Below, piece after piece: positions 53,208-61,518 of a stretch of 61,518 nucleotides of DNA. The position numbers and the translations under genes are program-made. Where the stretch lies: assembly GCA_018335755.1 (NCBI GenBank), contig JAGXRK010000013.1:1-61518 (forward strand), given 5' to 3'. The notes under the pieces are model-generated. The model worked only from the letters and a program-made list of their open reading frames with translations. It was not told where the DNA came from and ran no database searches. Source of the stretch: Ignavibacterium sp. (GTDB lineage Bacteria > Bacteroidota > Ignavibacteria > Ignavibacteriales > Ignavibacteriaceae). The first letter of the stretch is position 1; each line of letters opens with the position of its first letter.

Positions 53208-53516
53208 ATGGGTGAAATTGTTTACTGGACCATAATTAGAACCGCGGTGGTTCTCCCTTTGCTTTGGCTAACAAGGGATTATATTGATGAAAAGTACTGG
53301 TGGATTTTCAGTCTGCTTTGTATTACACTTTTTATTATTTATCCTGCATATTTTTCATATAGGAAATTTGTTGAAAAAAACCAGAATGTAATCTCGGAAA
53401 CTTTATGTGCAAGTTGTAAACATTTTGATCAATCAGCGGTACTTTGCATGAAATATGATAAGCATCCAACGGAAAATTATATCCCCTGCGAAGGTACTGA
53501 TTGGGAACCCAAATAA
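53208..53516 (+). CDS. Small membrane protein with Cys-rich C-terminus, 102 aa
   Basis: Two hydrophobic helices (about 7-20 and 32-48, IFSLLCITLFIIYPAYFSY) are followed by a soluble tail with four Cys: CASCKHFDQ, VLCMKY and IPCEGTDWEP. The Cys/His spacing suggests a small metal site. I do not recognise the family. TATCTTTG (53151-53158) is a possible -7 promoter element. It is the first gene of a run with the CDF transporter and the Crp/Fnr regulator. Confidence 0.65.
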   Translation: MGEIVYWTIIRTAVVLPLLWLTRDYIDEKYWWIFSLLCITLFIIYPAYFSYRKFVEKNQNVISETLCASCKHFDQSAVLCMKYDKHPTENYIPCEGTDWEPK

Positions 53517-53533
53517 TCAGTTGAGCATGAACT

Positions 53534-54466
53534 TTGAATGAGCAAAAGATTAAAATCAATCCCACAACTGAGTCAGCTGATAAAGGTATCCGTACTACTT
53601 TTATTGGAATTATTGCAAGCATTATACTAGCGGCAATAAAAGGCTTGGCCGGATATTTTGGAAATTCTTATGCATTAATTGCAGATGCAATCGAATCAAC
53701 ATCGGATGTTTTTACTTCTATTATTGTTCTTACAGGATTAAGGATTGCAAAAAAACCTGCGGATCATAATCATCCCTACGGTCATGGCAAAGCAGAGCCA
53801 ATTGCAGGAATGCTGGTAGCCGCTGCGTTATTTTTTGCCGCTATAATTATTATCGTTCAGAGCATTCACGAAATAATAACTCCGCATCATTCACCGGCGC
53901 CATTTACCCTTATTGTTTTGGTCTTGGTAGTTATTACTAAAGAAGTACTTTTCAGGTATGTTATAAAGGTTGGAAAATCTGTTGACAGTATTGCGGTAAA
54001 AAATGATGCCTGGCATCATCGGAGCGATGCAATAACTTCAGGTGCAGCATTTATCGGAATTTCTATTGCACTTATAGGCGGAGAAGGATATGAAGCCGCA
54101 GATGATTACGCTGCTTTATTAGCATCAGGTGTTATTATTTTTAATGCCTACAGACTCTTCAAACCTGCACTGTATGAATTGACTGATGCAGCACCTCCAC
54201 CGGATGTTATTGTAAAAGTACGAAATACCTCATTAAAAATTCCTGGTGTCCATGCAATTGATAAATGCTTTGTCAGAAAAATGGGATTCAGTTATTTTGT
54301 AGATATTCACGTTATTGTTGATGGCAATATTACGGTTTATGAAGGGCACGATATTGCTCATGCAGTGAAAGATGGTTTAATGGAAGAATATTCCAAGATA
54401 TCAGATGTGCTGGTTCATATAGAACCCGCAACTGAAGAAAGATTAAAGAGACAGCACAATATTTAA
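53534..54466 (+). CDS. Cation diffusion facilitator (CDF) transporter
   Basis: The 310-residue protein has about six membrane helices and the CDF metal-site pattern: ALIADAIESTSDVFTSIIVL in helix 2 and NDAWHHRSDAITS in helix 5, with HNHPYGHGKAEPIAG between helices 2 and 3. A cytoplasmic dimer domain ends it (FVDIHVIVDGNITVYEGHDI). It exports divalent metals (Zn, Fe, Mn or Co; not decidable here) using the proton gradient. The start is TTG at 53534, since an in-frame stop lies 4 nt upstream. It overlaps the regulator gene by 1 bp. Confidence 0.93.
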   Translation: MNEQKIKINPTTESADKGIRTTFIGIIASIILAAIKGLAGYFGNSYALIADAIESTSDVFTSIIVLTGLRIAKKPADHNHPYGHGKAEPIAGMLVAAALFFAAIIIIVQSIHEIITPHHSPAPFTLIVLVLVVITKEVLFRYVIKVGKSVDSIAVKNDAWHHRSDAITSGAAFIGISIALIGGEGYEAADDYAALLASGVIIFNAYRLFKPALYELTDAAPPPDVIVKVRNTSLKIPGVHAIDKCFVRKMGFSYFVDIHVIVDGNITVYEGHDIAHAVKDGLMEEYSKISDVLVHIEPATEERLKRQHNI

Positions 54467-55140
54467 TGAATATGATAAAGCGGCAACTTATATATTCTGT
54501 TTTTCCTTTTCTCGAATCCGAAAAATTTTCAGGCATTGAAGACTTTGAAAAGTTTGGTATTTCATCAACAATACTAAAAGGAAAAATTATTTCAGTTGAA
54601 GGGGATAATTGTATCTCTTTTCCATTTGTTGTAAGTGGAAAAATCAGAGTTCATAAAAGCGCTGAAAGCGGAAGAGATATTACTTTGTACAGACTTGAAA
54701 GAGGGGATTCCTGCATATTAACAGCATCCTGTATTATTAGTAAAAAGAAATTTCCTGCCATTTCAGTTGCTGAAACTGATACACAGGTTATTTCAATTCC
54801 ATCTGAGTTGATACTTGAATGGATAGAAAAATATGATTTCTGGAGGAAGTATATTTTTGATCTTCTTTCATCAAGACTTGCCTCAATTATTTCGGTTGTT
54901 GAAGAAGTAGCTTTCAGAAATGTTGATATCAGACTGGCAGATCATCTGTTTAAATTATATGAACAATTCGGTAAAGAAATAACAACTACCCATCAACTGC
55001 TGGCATCAGATCTTGGTACATCCAGAGAAGTAGTTAGCAGACTTCTGAAAGATCTTGAAAACGAAGACATTCTTTTAATATCCAGAGGCAAAATTAAAAT
55101 TCTTGATGCTGATAGCTTAAAGAAGAAATCCTCTCTGTGA
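54466..55140 (+). CDS. Crp/Fnr family transcriptional regulator
   Basis: The 224-residue protein has an N-terminal cyclic-nucleotide-binding-like barrel (FPFVVSGKIRVHKSAESGRD), a long dimer helix, and a C-terminal helix-turn-helix (HQLLASDLGTSREVVSRLLK, about 175-194). The Fe-S cysteines of true FNR are not at the N-terminus, and the ligand cannot be read. Its stop codon lies inside a perfect palindrome TGTGAC-TTT-GTCACA that may be its own target upstream of the DUF2892 gene. The ATG overlaps the CDF stop. Confidence 0.92.
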   Translation: MNMIKRQLIYSVFPFLESEKFSGIEDFEKFGISSTILKGKIISVEGDNCISFPFVVSGKIRVHKSAESGRDITLYRLERGDSCILTASCIISKKKFPAISVAETDTQVISIPSELILEWIEKYDFWRKYIFDLLSSRLASIISVVEEVAFRNVDIRLADHLFKLYEQFGKEITTTHQLLASDLGTSREVVSRLLKDLENEDILLISRGKIKILDADSLKKKSSL

Positions 55141-55150
55141 CTTTGTCACA
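55136..55150 (+). promoter_or_regulatory. Crp/Fnr-type palindromic operator
   Basis: TGTGACTTTGTCACA is a perfect inverted repeat of two TGTGA half sites. Its centre (55143) lies about 41 nt before the start predicted from the -7 element at 55172, the usual position of an activator that contacts polymerase directly. The Crp/Fnr gene ends within it. Confidence 0.6.
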
Positions 55151-55171
55151 TACTTGCCATAAATATTGTTA

Positions 55172-55179
55172 TATGTTTG
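55172..55179 (+). promoter_or_regulatory. -7 promoter element of the DUF2892 gene
   Basis: TATGTTTG fits TAnnTTTG exactly. No TTTG is found at the -33 distance; instead the palindrome at 55136-55150 occupies the region just upstream, which suggests activator-dependent transcription. Confidence 0.5.
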
Positions 55180-55214
55180 TTATGAAATTAAACTAACAAA
55201 TATTAAGGAAAAAA

Positions 55215-55421
55215 ATGAAACGTAATGTGGGAAGTGTGGATAAAGTAATCAGGATAATTTTTGGTTTGGCTATAATTGCACTGGGCTTTTACTTTCAAAG
55301 CTGGTGGGGTGCAATTGGTATAGTCCCTTTGTTTACAGCTTTTATGGGTGTTTGCCCCGCATATTCACTTATTGGTGTATCAACCGATAAGAAGATAAAA
55401 ACAGAAAAATTGAAAGTATAA
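55215..55421 (+). CDS. DUF2892 (YgaP transmembrane-like) protein, 68 aa
   Basis: The 68-residue protein begins MKRNVGSVDKVIRIIFGLAI, has two short membrane helices and the typical CPAYSLIGVST motif. Family members are small inner-membrane proteins often near rhodanese or stress genes; some are fused to rhodanese domains. Function unknown. AAGGAA precedes the ATG. It is placed to be controlled by the adjacent Crp/Fnr regulator. Confidence 0.82.
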   Translation: MKRNVGSVDKVIRIIFGLAIIALGFYFQSWWGAIGIVPLFTAFMGVCPAYSLIGVSTDKKIKTEKLKV

Positions 55422-55436
55422 AAATTATCTGAAGTC

Positions 55437-55462
55437 AAGGGAACAGTTTCTCCTGTTTCCTT
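55437..55462. terminator. Hairpin between convergent genes
   Basis: AAGGGAACAG (55437-55446) pairs with CTGTTTCCTT (55453-55462), with one G-T pair and loop TTTCTC. It lies 16 nt after the DUF2892 stop and 34 nt from the convergent LapA-like stop. T runs are weak, so it may serve both directions inefficiently. Confidence 0.5.
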
Positions 55463-55495
55463 AATCATATTATAAAGATTTTATTAAAAACAGTA

Positions 55496-55711
55496 TCAAT
55501 TCTGCTTTTCTGCTTCCGGCTTTTTGGTCATTAGACCGGGAAGCATCATACCTATAATAATACCTATTGCGAAAACTATAAAAAGTAAAAATATATGTGG
55601 AAGCGAAATAGTCCAGAACAGAATATCTGTCTGAACATCTCTTACATTCTGAATAATTATTATCAGAATAGCTATACCCAGCACGAGACTAACGATTACT
55701 TTTGGTTTCAT
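55496..55711 (-). CDS. LapA-like (DUF1049) membrane protein, 71 aa
   Basis: Two membrane helices (VIVSLVLGIAILIIIIQN and LFIVFAIGIIIGMMLPGLM) separated by a short loop (VQTDILFWTISLPHI) match the LapA/YciS domain, including the QN turn after helix 1. In enterobacteria this protein takes part in lipopolysaccharide regulation; here the role is inferred. GAGG precedes the ATG. Next on the same strand, after the subtilase gene. Confidence 0.8.
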   Translation of the reverse strand: MKPKVIVSLVLGIAILIIIIQNVRDVQTDILFWTISLPHIFLLFIVFAIGIIIGMMLPGLMTKKPEAEKQN

Positions 55712-55731
55712 ATTTACCTCGTCAAAAATAT

Positions 55732-58587
55732 TTATCTTAATAAAATCAACTTCTTTGTTGAACTAAAATTACCTGCTTTTAACTCATAAAAATATACCCC
55801 GCTTGCAAGCCTTGAGGCGTCGAATTCTATGCTGTGTTTGCCAGCGGATCTGAGCTCATCAACTAAAGTTGTTACTTCATTACCAAGAACATCAAATACC
55901 TTTAATGTTTGATGACTGCCGACCGGTGACTGCCAACTGATCATAGTGCTTGGATTAAAAGGATTAGGATAATTCTGTTCGAGCATAAAGCTGGAAATCA
56001 CAGGAACATCAAAATCATTTATATCTGTTATGATTGATTGGAACCTGCTTCTGGCGTTTGATACAGCGGCATCAAGTTCAGCTTTTGTGTCAGCAGCTAA
56101 TATTGCGAATGCAACTCTTATTGTATCATTAGCCGGAATGGAATAAGGTCCGCTTGATAAAACGTGAGAAATATCTCCCGGACCAGCATCAGGTTTGCTA
56201 ATGCCATTTGATATTGCCTGCCATTTTTCGTGATCTGCGAATCCATCATAAACACCAAATCCTCCGTCGCCGCTGTCGTTTTTAATTGCATAAAATCCAA
56301 AGTTCTCAGCGGAGACAAGTGCAACACCAAGGTAGTTATTAGGATTCCCGCCATTTCGGTAAACGAAGCCGTAATTATTAGCATTATCCCAGCTGGTTAT
56401 GTCGCTTCCGGCATCTGCAAAATCCCAGTCGAAAAATAAACCTGAGAAAAAGTTTTCTATCGAAGTGCTGTTTGTATTTACAAAACGATAATCAAGTATC
56501 ATAAAGTTTTTATAATGTTCGGAAGAGAAAGTATAGGAATTTAAATATGCATTAACACCAATTTTATTTGCACCGGCATTATTATCATTAAAGATTCCTG
56601 AACCCTGAACATCTGCAACGGTTCCGGGAATTGAAAGTACAAAAGGTTGTACAACTGAAAAATCATTATTCTGAAAGCTTTGATTACTTCCTCTGGCAGC
56701 ATCAGAAATCCTTGTTGCCGATGTACCTAATATCAGCGCTCCCTCAAACAATAAATCACTTCCGCCCTGATACCGGAAACCAATACCCTGATTATTATTA
56801 GGATAATCGTTGTAGCCCTTGGTTCCCTTGCTTGTAATTGTCATAGCAACATCATTTCCGAATTGTGTCGCATAAGTAGGGTTGGCAATTATGCTGATCC
56901 ATTGAAAATCATTGTAACTTACATCAGAATACTTAAGTTGAAAGTGCAGATTTGTGTTTTGCGGAGTGTTGTTAGCTATGCTGAACGTAAACTTATTTGA
57001 GTGATTATTAAATTCCTCTAAAGTTGCTTTACTCCCTGCGCTGAAATTTCCGTTTATTACAGTTGAAAAATTATTTTTCTTTTCGAGTTCAATGTTCAGA
57101 GAAGACGTAGGATTGAGATAATTAATAAAATTCACACCAACAGTTATAGTTTCACCGGGCTGAAAAATTCCATCACCATTTCCGCCGGGGGCTTCATCAC
57201 TGAATACAACTTCAACCGCACGCACTGATCTTGAGCTTAAATTAGATAATGTTGAGTGTGCATTGATCCTTCCATATCCTAAAAGATCAGCAAGGTTAGA
57301 ATTAACAGAATTAATATTATCAGAATTAACTCTTATCTGTTCGCCAATCTGAACCGGATTATAAGTAGGAAAATGTGCAACCGTTAGTGCTGCCAGACCT
57401 GCAGCTAAAGGAGATGCCATTGATGTTCCGCTAAGTGTTGCATAGGTATCATTCTGCCAGGTATTATAAATGTTGCTTCCCGGTGCAGATACATCAATAT
57501 ATCTTCCGTAATTCGAAAATCCGGATTTGGCATCTGTTGAAGTTGTAGAGGCAACAGAAAAGACGCCCCGATAAGCTGCCGGATAAAACTCTTCTATGCT
57601 GTTACTGTTACCGGCGGCTGCAACAACAAGCGAGCCTTTTGATAAAGCATAATCAATTACCAGTTGACCAAACAACGAATAACCTCCGCCGCCCCAGCTG
57701 CAATTAATTACCCGGGCACCGTTATCTGCCGCATAAACAATACCCTCATAGCCGAAAATTACATAAGGTCCGCTTGGACCCCGTAAATCATCTCTTGTAA
57801 CTTTTACAGCCATTATTTTAGAGTTGAACCCGATAGAAGCAACACCAATTCCGTTGTTTGTTACCGCAGATGCAATACCTGCAACGTGTGTCCCGTGATC
57901 GGGTCTGTCTTCCATTGGATTGTTATCAGGTGTGCCATTCAAACCGCCGAAATCCCAGCCCCTTATGTCATCAATAAATCCGTTTCCATCGTCATCGATT
58001 CCGTTACCGGGAATTTCATTCCAGTTCATCCATATATTATCTGCAAGATCGGGATGATCCCAGTCAACACCAGTATCAATTATTCCGATTACTACGCTCG
58101 TATCGCCTTGAGTTATATCCCAGGCTTGTGCTGAATTTATTTTTGATAGTGCGTATTGTGATGAATAACCCGGATCATTAGGAACAAATGAAATTTCATA
58201 AACAAATTTTGGTTCTGCCCATTCAATGTCAGAGTGATTTTTAATTTTTGAGGATACATAGAAAGGATCAGCATCGGAATCATACTCTAAAATAATAATT
58301 CTGCCAAGCTCAGAATTTGTTTCAAGCACTTTATCTGTAAAAACAGCTCTTGAGGATTTTAATCCGAAAGAAGACATTGTTTTTTCAATTGAGGATGGTA
58401 AAATAACAGTTCCATCAACTGAGGATGCGATTGGCTGATTGAATTTTACGAGAATTGTATTAGAAAGATATTTAATATTTCCTTTCTCAATTACATAAAT
58501 GTTTTTATTTGAAGGATGGAATCCGAATAAGAGTATTGAGATAAAAAACAAAACTACACTAAAACGAAAAACAGAAATATTATACAT
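55732..58587 (-). CDS. Type IX-secreted subtilisin-like serine peptidase (S8)
   Basis: The 951-residue protein has a signal peptide and a short propeptide (YLSNTILVKFNQPI, about 40-140). The S8 domain follows (about 145-450) with the complete triad: Asp about 170 in GIIDTGVDWDHPDL, His about 231 in DHGTHVAGIAS and Ser about 388 in GTSMASPLAAG. The Asp/Gly-rich loop DDDGNGFIDDIRGWDFGG probably binds calcium. A large middle region of beta modules leads to a type IX sorting domain (NYPNPFNPSTMISW, LGNEVTTL, SGVYFYEL, KKLILLR). Predicted role: surface or secreted proteolysis. Confidence 0.93.
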   Translation of the reverse strand: MYNISVFRFSVVLFFISILLFGFHPSNKNIYVIEKGNIKYLSNTILVKFNQPIASSVDGTVILPSSIEKTMSSFGLKSSRAVFTDKVLETNSELGRIIILEYDSDADPFYVSSKIKNHSDIEWAEPKFVYEISFVPNDPGYSSQYALSKINSAQAWDITQGDTSVVIGIIDTGVDWDHPDLADNIWMNWNEIPGNGIDDDGNGFIDDIRGWDFGGLNGTPDNNPMEDRPDHGTHVAGIASAVTNNGIGVASIGFNSKIMAVKVTRDDLRGPSGPYVIFGYEGIVYAADNGARVINCSWGGGGYSLFGQLVIDYALSKGSLVVAAAGNSNSIEEFYPAAYRGVFSVASTTSTDAKSGFSNYGRYIDVSAPGSNIYNTWQNDTYATLSGTSMASPLAAGLAALTVAHFPTYNPVQIGEQIRVNSDNINSVNSNLADLLGYGRINAHSTLSNLSSRSVRAVEVVFSDEAPGGNGDGIFQPGETITVGVNFINYLNPTSSLNIELEKKNNFSTVINGNFSAGSKATLEEFNNHSNKFTFSIANNTPQNTNLHFQLKYSDVSYNDFQWISIIANPTYATQFGNDVAMTITSKGTKGYNDYPNNNQGIGFRYQGGSDLLFEGALILGTSATRISDAARGSNQSFQNNDFSVVQPFVLSIPGTVADVQGSGIFNDNNAGANKIGVNAYLNSYTFSSEHYKNFMILDYRFVNTNSTSIENFFSGLFFDWDFADAGSDITSWDNANNYGFVYRNGGNPNNYLGVALVSAENFGFYAIKNDSGDGGFGVYDGFADHEKWQAISNGISKPDAGPGDISHVLSSGPYSIPANDTIRVAFAILAADTKAELDAAVSNARSRFQSIITDINDFDVPVISSFMLEQNYPNPFNPSTMISWQSPVGSHQTLKVFDVLGNEVTTLVDELRSAGKHSIEFDASRLASGVYFYELKAGNFSSTKKLILLR

Positions 58588-58637
58588 AATTACGGATCCT
58601 GTGTTTTAATTATTGAATATCTCCCCATGAACTAAAA

Positions 58638-59927
58638 TTATAAAATTGCTTCCAGTGATTCTTTATGTGCTTTAATTGTCTGATCCAGATCTTCTTTAGT
58701 ATGAACTGTGGAAACGAACAATGCTTCAAACTGAGCAGGTGCAAGATACACACCACGCTTTAACATTTCGTGAAAGAACTTGCCGTAAAGAGCAGTATCA
58801 GATTTTACCGCACTATTAAAGTCGTTAACTTTTTCTTCAGTAAAAAACATGCACATCATTGAGCCAATACGATTCATTGCATAGTTTTTACCGACTGATT
58901 TGAGATTATCCTTAAATCCACTTTCAAGATAAAGAGAAATCTTTTCAAGCTGAAGATAAATTTCGGGATGCTCTTTAATAAAACTCAATGCAGCATATCC
59001 TGCCGACATAGCAAGAGGATTGCCGCTTAATGTTCCTGCCTGGTAAACCGGACCGCTTGGAGCAATCTTTTCCATAATTTCTCTTTTACCGCCAAATGCA
59101 CCAACGGGTAATCCGCCGCCGATTATCTTACCGAAAGTAGTTAAGTCAGGTTCTATTCCTAACACTTCCTGTGCGCCTCCGGCAGCAACTCTGAATCCCG
59201 TCATAACTTCATCAAAGATCAGAACAATTTTTTCTTCATCGCAGATAGCTCTGAGCTCTTTGAGAAAGTCGCCATCTGAAACCACAACGCCCATATTGCC
59301 TGCTATGGGTTCAATTATTATTGCTGCTATTTCATTCTTATTTGCAGCAGTAAGTTTTTTGATTGATTCAATATCATTATAATCTGCTGTAAGAGTATCC
59401 GCCGCATTGCCTTTTGTAACTCCGGGACTTGTAGGAACTCCAAGCGTAAGAGCACCGGAACCTGCTTTAATTAAAAAATAATCTGCGTGACCATGATAGC
59501 ACCCCTCAAACTTTATAAATTTTTCTCTGCCGGTAAAACCTCGGGCTGCGCGTACTGCACTCATTGTAGCTTCTGTACCGCTGTTAACCATACGTACCAT
59601 TTGAACTGATGGAACAAGCTGTGTTATAAGCTCAGCCATTTTAATTTCCATCTCTGTTGGAGCGCCGAAGCTTGTTCCGTCTTCTATTGCATTAAGTAAT
59701 GCTTCTTTTATAAATGGCGGATTATGACCGAACAAATGCGGACCCCAGCTTCCGATATAATCAACAAAACTGTTGCCGTCTGCATCAATCATTTTTGAAC
59801 CCTCGCCGCGAGTAATGAATAAAGGATCGCCGCCGACAGATTTAAATGCTCTTACCGGTGAATTAACTCCCCCGGGGATATATTTTTTTGCCTGCTCAAA
59901 TAATGCTTTGCTTCTTGAAGTATTCAT
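58638..59927 (-). CDS. hemL: Glutamate-1-semialdehyde 2,1-aminomutase
   Basis: The 429-residue PLP enzyme converts glutamate-1-semialdehyde to 5-aminolevulinate, the next step after HemA (23613). Motifs: YIPGGVNSPVRAFKSVGGDP, NSGTEATMSAVRAARGFTGR, IFDEVMTGFR and the PLP lysine in TFGKIIGGGLPVGAFGG. It lies about 34 kb from the main hem operon. The ATG at 59927 is preferred; an ATG 9 nt upstream has a ribosome site that is too close. Confidence 0.95.
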   Translation of the reverse strand: MNTSRSKALFEQAKKYIPGGVNSPVRAFKSVGGDPLFITRGEGSKMIDADGNSFVDYIGSWGPHLFGHNPPFIKEALLNAIEDGTSFGAPTEMEIKMAELITQLVPSVQMVRMVNSGTEATMSAVRAARGFTGREKFIKFEGCYHGHADYFLIKAGSGALTLGVPTSPGVTKGNAADTLTADYNDIESIKKLTAANKNEIAAIIIEPIAGNMGVVVSDGDFLKELRAICDEEKIVLIFDEVMTGFRVAAGGAQEVLGIEPDLTTFGKIIGGGLPVGAFGGKREIMEKIAPSGPVYQAGTLSGNPLAMSAGYAALSFIKEHPEIYLQLEKISLYLESGFKDNLKSVGKNYAMNRIGSMMCMFFTEEKVNDFNSAVKSDTALYGKFFHEMLKRGVYLAPAQFEALFVSTVHTKEDLDQTIKAHKESLEAIL

Positions 59928-60181
59928 AAAAAACATTTCTCTTTCGATATAATGTATAATAAAGATTGGGGCAAATTTAAGAATTAGTTAGGGATAAAAT
60001 AAGAGGAAAAATGAGAAACTCACTTACACTCAATCATCATTATTGGTATAAAGAATAATTATTAAGTTGCTTTTTGATAATATTTTTATTGTTTTTCAGT
60101 TAAAGAATTTAGAATTTAATTAATGAAGCAGCCAGTTCTCTTAACTTTATAAGGAAAAGTAAATAAACAGATAAGTTTTTA

Positions 60182-61518
60182 ATGAATAACCAGGCAGACA
60201 TAATAATTTTCAGAGCAAGAAGAAGAAAATGTGAAAAGATACTTTTAGCTGTAATATTATTTTTGTTTCTTTTTACTCAATACTCCTGCGATACAGCAGA
60301 ACCATTGCCGGAAGGCGGAGTTGGTTTAACTCTTGAAGAAGTCTCCTGCACAGAAATATGGTTAACACTAACAGTTGTAAACCTCTCACCCACTGCTTAC
60401 ATACAATTATATCAAAACGGAACTTTAATTAATACAATTGACGTAATCAGCATACATACTCCATTATTAATTGATTCACTCAGTCCGGGCACTGAATATA
60501 TATTTGAAGCATTTTCCTCCCAGAGAGGGAATGAAATTAGAAGCAACAAGCTCATTGTAACCACCCTTGACACCACAAGCCATAACTTTACCTGGCAAAC
60601 ATTTACTTTTGGAGACCACAGCAACAGTATTTTAAGAGATGTTGTTGTTATTGATGAAAATAATATTTATGCGGCAGGAACTATTTATCTTAATGATTCA
60701 CTTGGTCAAGTAGATCCACATCCTTATACAATAGCTTATTGGAATGAACAAAATTGGCTATTTAAAAAGATTTATGATACAAACAATCAATTAATCCCAA
60801 GTATTAGAGGAATTAAAGCTTTTAGTTTGACTGATATATGGCTGGCAGATGGTGGTATACACAAGTGGGATGGCATTTCAGACCAAGCAAATATTTCGTT
60901 TGATCGTATTTCATTAATCGGCGGTGAAGAAAATGGTCAGTCAGTTAATGGTTTTTATGGAACAAGTCCAGATAATTTATTTGGTTTTGGTTGGAAAGGA
61001 ATGATTACTAAATACAATATTGATAGCTGGCAGAAAATGCAAAGCAATACAGAAGTAGATTTGCTAGATATTTGGGGCAACCCTGAAGGTACTGTTTGGG
61101 CTTGCGGTTATACGGGCGATTACGCTACTACTGTTCTTCTCCGTTATGATGGTACCATATGGAATAAAGTTTATGAGGGTAATTCAAGTAATCAGAATAA
61201 TAACGAGTATATAGGACCAACTTCAGGTATTTGGACTAACTCAAAGTTTTTTACATACGTTGCAAGCTGGGGTAAAATATACAGGCAACCAAATGACAAT
61301 ATTCTTAATATAAAAAGACTCACCCCAAACTTCTCTGATGTTGCTTTCGCTATGCGAGGAACAGACCATAATAACATATTTATAGCCGGACAGGATGGGC
61401 TTGTCGGTCATTATAACGGTGTTACTTATACAGAATTTAACGAATTAAAAGAAAATGCAAAAAATTATCTCGGTGTTGCAGTAAAAGATAATATTGCAGT
61501 TGCTGTAGGTGTTAAATA
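60182..61518 (+). CDS. Lipoprotein with beta-propeller-like repeats, 3' truncated
   Basis: The frame starts at ATG 60182 and is still open at the right edge (445 codons seen). The N-terminus has a basic stretch (RARRRKCEK), a hydrophobic helix (ILLAVILFLFLFTQY) and a lipobox Cys in QYSCDTAEP. A fibronectin III-like module (about 48-125) is followed by repeated segments such as NNIYAAGTIYL, TDIWLADGG, DNLFGFGWKG, GTVWACGYTGD and NNIFIAGQDGLVGHYNG, typical of a beta-propeller. Likely a surface or periplasmic lipoprotein; function unknown. Confidence 0.75.
   Translation, partial: MNNQADIIIFRARRRKCEKILLAVILFLFLFTQYSCDTAEPLPEGGVGLTLEEVSCTEIWLTLTVVNLSPTAYIQLYQNGTLINTIDVISIHTPLLIDSLSPGTEYIFEAFSSQRGNEIRSNKLIVTTLDTTSHNFTWQTFTFGDHSNSILRDVVVIDENNIYAAGTIYLNDSLGQVDPHPYTIAYWNEQNWLFKKIYDTNNQLIPSIRGIKAFSLTDIWLADGGIHKWDGISDQANISFDRISLIGGEENGQSVNGFYGTSPDNLFGFGWKGMITKYNIDSWQKMQSNTEVDLLDIWGNPEGTVWACGYTGDYATTVLLRYDGTIWNKVYEGNSSNQNNNEYIGPTSGIWTNSKFFTYVASWGKIYRQPNDNILNIKRLTPNFSDVAFAMRGTDHNNIFIAGQDGLVGHYNGVTYTEFNELKENAKNYLGVAVKDNIAVAVGVK

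Overview
The window is AT-rich bacterial DNA that looks like a member of the Ignavibacteria (Bacteroidota/Chlorobiota side). Three proteins end in the 'NYPNPFNP...LGxEV' or 'SGxYxYxL/I' type IX secretion sorting domain (1-129, 9192-11246, 55732-58587). The pilins begin MGQQQLLLI. The best promoters are of the Bacteroidota -33/-7 kind (TTTG, 20 nt, TAnnTTTG), not -35/-10. No rRNA or CRISPR array is present. There is one tRNA, tRNA-Lys(UUU), at 52962.

Layout. 1-13.4 kb holds mixed housekeeping and envelope genes: a trans-editing AlaX-like protein, nitroreductase, lytic transglycosylase, DinB, a large BNR/sortilin-like protein, NUDIX, a TPR lipoprotein, a type IX-secreted phosphodiester glycosidase and two small RRM proteins. 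13.4-25.7 kb is a long minus-strand tetrapyrrole operon read hemX-hemA-hemC-lipoprotein-(TetR)hemD-hemE-[GxxExxY]-hemN-metH. 25.8-32.8 kb carries a prohibitin-like protein, a ferritin-like protein, pyrimidine-nucleoside phosphorylase, AspRS and a polytopic membrane protein. 33.4-44.9 kb is a type IV pilus/type II secretion-like locus: two pilin-like proteins, an IS200 remnant, a GspF/PilC-like platform, a palindromic repeat array, PilB-like and PilT-like ATPases, a PilM-PilN-like fusion, a PilO protein with a PilP-like tail, and a short secretin. 44.9-52.9 kb is a signalling block (receiver, triple-receiver hybrid kinase, REC-DHp protein, and an opposed NtrC-type regulator plus kinase). 53-61.5 kb has a CDF transporter with a Crp/Fnr regulator, DUF2892 and LapA-like proteins, a type IX-secreted subtilase, hemL and a truncated lipoprotein.

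The most unusual features lie in the hem-metH operon. (i) metH carries an in-frame insertion of about 165 codons encoding an apparently complete DUF559 (Vsr/PD-(D/E)XK-like) nuclease domain, bounded on both sides by short GC-rich hairpin repeats; a solo copy of the same repeat lies at 131-166. (ii) A GxxExxY PD-(D/E)XK nuclease ORF exactly fills the space between two inverted repeats placed between hemE and hemN, and one of the repeats encodes the C-terminal tail of HemE; a related solo repeat is at 28752-28789. Together these suggest repeat families linked to small nucleases that invade genes while keeping the reading frame. (iii) hemD is fused to an N-terminal TetR-type repressor, which suggests a self-regulating heme enzyme.

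The pilus locus is compact and atypical: the pilins lack Glu5, alignment-complex subunits are fused, and the second pilin gene has an exact 32-bp tandem duplication that changes its C-terminus. All functions are inferred from reading the sequence; no database search was run.
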